This document shows, in pieces, positions 61,520 through 64,000 of a DNA stretch of 64,000 nucleotides. A model generated the notes under the pieces. That model was not told the origin of the DNA and did not search any database. It worked only from the letters and a program-made list of their open reading frames with translations. How positions within the stretch are numbered: position 1 is the first letter of the stretch; each line of letters starts with the position of its first letter. A program made the translations under genes and the position numbers. Source of the DNA: Agromyces humatus (lineage in GTDB: Bacteria; Actinomycetota; Actinomycetes; Actinomycetales; Microbacteriaceae); contig NZ_JAJQPD010000013.1 of the NCBI RefSeq assembly GCF_021228295.1, positions 1 to 64,000 on the forward strand. Direction: 5' to 3'.

Positions 61520-63465
61520 CGGGCGACCTCCTCGATCGCTTCGTTCGTCTCGGTCGAAGCGGTTGCCGCGACATCCGTGATCAGGCCGACCCGGGCGGCG
61601 TCCGCGAGCGTCGGAACGACCGGCGCCGCCGGCGCGCTCGACCCGAGCGTCGTCATCGGCTCCTTGCCCTCGAGCATGGAGTCGAGCAGCGTGCGGGTGT
61701 AGACGTCGCGCGGGTCGCGCAGGATGTCGCGCACCTGCCCGGCCTCGACCACACTGCCGTGCTGCATCACGACGACCCGGTCGGCGAGGTCGGCGACGAC
61801 ACCGAAGTTGTGCGTGACCAGGATGACGCCGACGCCGAGCTCCTTCTGCATGTCGCGCAGCAGGTCGAGCACCTCGGCCTGCACCGTCACGTCGAGCGCG
61901 GTGGTCGGCTCATCGGCGATGATCAGGTCGGGCTCGCAGCTGATCGCTCCCGCGATGAGCACGCGCTGGGCCATGCCGCCCGAGATCTCGTGCGGGTAGG
62001 CATCGAAGGTGCGCTTCGGGTCGGCGATGCCGACCTTCTCGAGCAGGTCGAGCGCGCGCCGGGTGGCCTCGGCCCTCGAGATGCCGAGCACGAGCATCAT
62101 GGGGCGGACGAGCTGCGACCCGACCCGGTACGCGGGGTCGAGGTTCGACATCGGCTCCTGCGGAATGTAGGCGATGCGCCGCCCGCGAAGGGCGCGCAGA
62201 CGCGTCTGCGAAACGCGCTCGTCGCCGGGCGCGACCGTGTACGCGCCGTCGAACTGGATGGTGCCTCCGGTGATGCGCGCGGTGTCGGGCAGGAGCCCGA
62301 GGATCGAGAACGCGGTCTGGGACTTGCCCGACCCCGACTCGCCGACGATGCCGACGACCTCGCCGCGATCGACATGGAACGACACGTTGCGAACGACCGA
62401 CCGCACTGAGCCGTCGGCCTGCGGGTAGCCGACGCCGAGGTTCGACACCCGCAGGAGGTGGTGCTCGGTACCGGCTTCCACGGCGGGCAGCGCCGCCGAG
62501 ACGGCGCGGGTGCGCACATCCGATGCCGCCGGAACCCGTGCGTCGACGGCGGCGACCGCCCCCGTGGCATCCGTCGCCCGGCGCTTCGCCTTCGCGATCT
62601 TCTGCCCGTCTTCGAGGGCATCGCGCACGGCGTTGCCGAGCAGCACGAGCGCACCGATCGTGAGGCCGATCGCGAGCACCGGCCAGACGAACAGCTGCGG
62701 GCTCAGGTAGACGTTGCGGAAGCCGTCGGAGAGCATGACGCCCCACGTCGCCTCGGCAGGGTTGCCGAGCCCCAGGAACTCGAGTCCCGACTGGACCGCG
62801 ATGGCCACGCCGAGCACCATCGCGGTCTGGATGATGAGGGGTGCGCGCACGACCGAGAGGATGTGCCGGGTGATGATGCGTCCGTCGCCGAGGCCCGCGA
62901 CGCGCGCGGCGTCGACGTACAGCTCGTTGCGAACCGACTGCACCGCGGTGCGGGTGAGGCGGTAGTACCCGGGGCTGATCAGGATGCCGAACATGATCAT
63001 CGAGATCCACACCGACGGGCCGAGGGCCGCACGCGCCGAGAGCAGCACGATGATGCCGGGCAGGCTCATGAGCAGGTTCGTGAACCAGCTCGCGCCGGTA
63101 TCGAACGGGCCGCCGTAGTAGCCGGCGATGAGGCCGGCCGGAAGGCCGATGCCGATCGCGACAGCAGCACAGAGCAGGGCCGACAGCAGCGTGAGCTGCG
63201 CGCCGTAGAGCAGCCGGCTCCACACGTCGCGGCCGGCACTGTCGGTGCCGAGGAGGTGCTCGCCGCCGGGGGCCGCGAGCGTGTTCCCGATGTCGGCGAA
63301 GTTCTGGTCGAACGGGGCCAGGAGGGCGGCGAAGGTCGCCGCGAGGATCATGATCGCGAGGATCGCGACCGCGATGATGCCGAGCGGGTTGGTGAAGATC
63401 CGCTTGACCAGCGAGCTGCGCACCATCGCGCCTGCCCGGGGATCGATGTCGACAGGCTGGGTCAT
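61516..63465 (-). CDS. Fused Dpp/Opp-type ABC permease and ATP-binding protein
   Basis: One 649-residue chain joins two normally separate subunits. Residues 1-290 are a DppC-like permease with six helices, LLGTDSAGRDVWSRLLYGAQ and the EAA loop DAARVAGLGDGRIITRHIL (185-203). After an Ala/Val-rich linker (about 292-335), residues 336-605 are a DppD-like ATPase: Walker A GESGSGKS (375-382), signature ISGGM (494-498) and Walker B LIIADEP (514-520). Similar fusions occur in actinobacterial Dpp-type importers. The start at 63465 overlaps the stop of the upstream DppB-like gene and the stop overlaps the next ATPase, so all subunits are coupled. The substrate-binding protein gene must lie outside the window. 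Confidence 0.93.
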   Translation of the reverse strand: MTQPVDIDPRAGAMVRSSLVKRIFTNPLGIIAVAILAIMILAATFAALLAPFDQNFADIGNTLAAPGGEHLLGTDSAGRDVWSRLLYGAQLTLLSALLCAAVAIGIGLPAGLIAGYYGGPFDTGASWFTNLLMSLPGIIVLLSARAALGPSVWISMIMFGILISPGYYRLTRTAVQSVRNELYVDAARVAGLGDGRIITRHILSVVRAPLIIQTAMVLGVAIAVQSGLEFLGLGNPAEATWGVMLSDGFRNVYLSPQLFVWPVLAIGLTIGALVLLGNAVRDALEDGQKIAKAKRRATDATGAVAAVDARVPAASDVRTRAVSAALPAVEAGTEHHLLRVSNLGVGYPQADGSVRSVVRNVSFHVDRGEVVGIVGESGSGKSQTAFSILGLLPDTARITGGTIQFDGAYTVAPGDERVSQTRLRALRGRRIAYIPQEPMSNLDPAYRVGSQLVRPMMLVLGISRAEATRRALDLLEKVGIADPKRTFDAYPHEISGGMAQRVLIAGAISCEPDLIIADEPTTALDVTVQAEVLDLLRDMQKELGVGVILVTHNFGVVADLADRVVVMQHGSVVEAGQVRDILRDPRDVYTRTLLDSMLEGKEPMTTLGSSAPAAPVVPTLADAARVGLITDVAATASTETNEAIEEVAR

Positions 63466-64000
63466 GAGACACGCACCTTCGGGTTGAGCCATCCGTTCGC
63501 GAGATCCACGAGCAGGTTGACGATGATGACGATGATGACGGTGTAGAGCACGACGCCCATGACGATGGGGATGTCGCCGAGCGAGGTCGCCGAGACGGCG
63601 AGCGCGCCCATGCCGGGCAGCGCGAAGATCTGCTCGATGATGACGACGCCGCCGAGCATGCCGATGAACTGCAGGCTGAGCACGGTGAGCCCGGCCGGCG
63701 CGGCGCTGCGCAGGACGTGCTTGAAGAGGATCTCGCGCTCCGAGACGCCGCGGCTGCGCAGCGTGCGAACGTAGTCCTTCTCGAGCTGGGCGATGACGGC
63801 GCTGCGCACCTGCTGCGCGCCCGAGGTGACCGCGGTGACCGTCATGGCGATCGCCGGGAGGGTGAGCGAGATCAGCCAGGCGTCGGGGCCGGCTCCCGGT
63901 GCGATCGTGCTGATGGCCGGGAACAGGCCGAGCTGGATCGCGAAGATCGTGACGAAGATGATCGCGAGCACGAAGCCCGGGATCGCGTCGCCGATGACGG
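63462..64000 (-). CDS. Dpp/Opp-type ABC transporter permease (5' end outside window)
   Basis: This is the C-terminal part (about 179 residues) of a DppB-like permease. The reading frame continues beyond the right edge of the window, so the start is not seen. Visible features are the IGDAIPGFVLAI segment, the EAA loop region KDYVRTLRSRGVSEREILFKHVLRS without its usual Ala start, FIGMLGGVVIIEQIFALPGMG and the final NLLVDLANGWLNPKVR ending common to DppB proteins. It forms the transmembrane dimer with the permease half of the fused protein. The stop overlaps the next start (ATGA). Confidence 0.93.
   Translation of the reverse strand, partial: VIGDAIPGFVLAIIFVTIFAIQLGLFPAISTIAPGAGPDAWLISLTLPAIAMTVTAVTSGAQQVRSAVIAQLEKDYVRTLRSRGVSEREILFKHVLRSAAPAGLTVLSLQFIGMLGGVVIIEQIFALPGMGALAVSATSLGDIPIVMGVVLYTVIIVIIVNLLVDLANGWLNPKVRVS

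Noticed and set aside
60662-64000. Peptide or nickel importer as the function of the ABC genes
   Set aside because: The family allows it, but the setting among uronate catabolism genes makes a glycan-derived substrate more likely. It remains undecided without the binding protein, so no substrate is assigned.

Overview
The window is typical chromosomal DNA of a high-GC actinobacterium, most likely a member of the Microbacteriaceae (Agromyces/Microbacterium type). The signs are strong G/C bias at third codon positions, many GTG starts, start codons placed 6-7 bases after a TAnnnT -10 box (leaderless genes), and a core gene order that, from memory, follows the Mycobacterium tuberculosis blocks Rv1080-Rv1110 (greA to ispH) and Rv1014-Rv1026 (pth to ppx). 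I found no rRNA, CRISPR array, insertion sequence, phage gene or plasmid function. There is one tRNA gene.

Positions 1-25000 are mostly housekeeping. They hold a DnaQ-like exonuclease, RmuC, a VOC protein, an MFS transporter, two adjacent GlpX-type fructose-1,6-bisphosphatase genes divergent from class II aldolase (fba), ispH divergent from xseA-xseB, DUF4245, a beta-carbonic anhydrase, fumC, phoH, a class V aminotransferase, a short cis-prenyltransferase, a hemolysin-III protein, a small membrane protein, DUF4307, greA, threonine ammonia-lyase, an AI-2E permease, a YcaQ-type glycosylase, htpX and lemA.

Positions 25000-33100 hold two TetR-controlled units. The first is a TetR plus an ABC exporter. 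The second is a tightly coupled TetR-MFS-PLP aldolase-FAD lactone oxidase operon with a palindromic operator upstream, next to a leaderless ppx/gppA. After ppx comes a tRNA gene with anticodon UAA but a short (class I) variable loop. It is the most unusual single element in the window.

Positions 33100-50000 are again core: type II NADH dehydrogenase, a membrane-anchored subtilase, DUF501, FtsB/DivIC, enolase, a GT4 glycosyltransferase, hisS, ferritin, mazG, nhaA, mfd, an RNase HI with a C-terminal extension, pth and rplY.

Positions 50100-64000 form an accessory catabolic island, all on the minus strand, for beta-glucuronides and glucuronate. In transcription order it has a Dpp/Opp-type ABC transporter (one subunit a permease-ATPase fusion), a sugar isomerase/epimerase, a LacI regulator, uxaC, a fructuronate reductase, beta-glucuronidase (uidA), a GPH symporter, D-mannonate dehydratase and a gluconokinase-family kinase. 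Two near-identical LacI-type palindromes sit upstream of uxaC and of uidA and define a local regulon. Together the enzymes convert a glucuronide to glucuronate, fructuronate, mannonate and 2-keto-3-deoxygluconate. No canonical KDG kinase or KDPG aldolase is present in the window.
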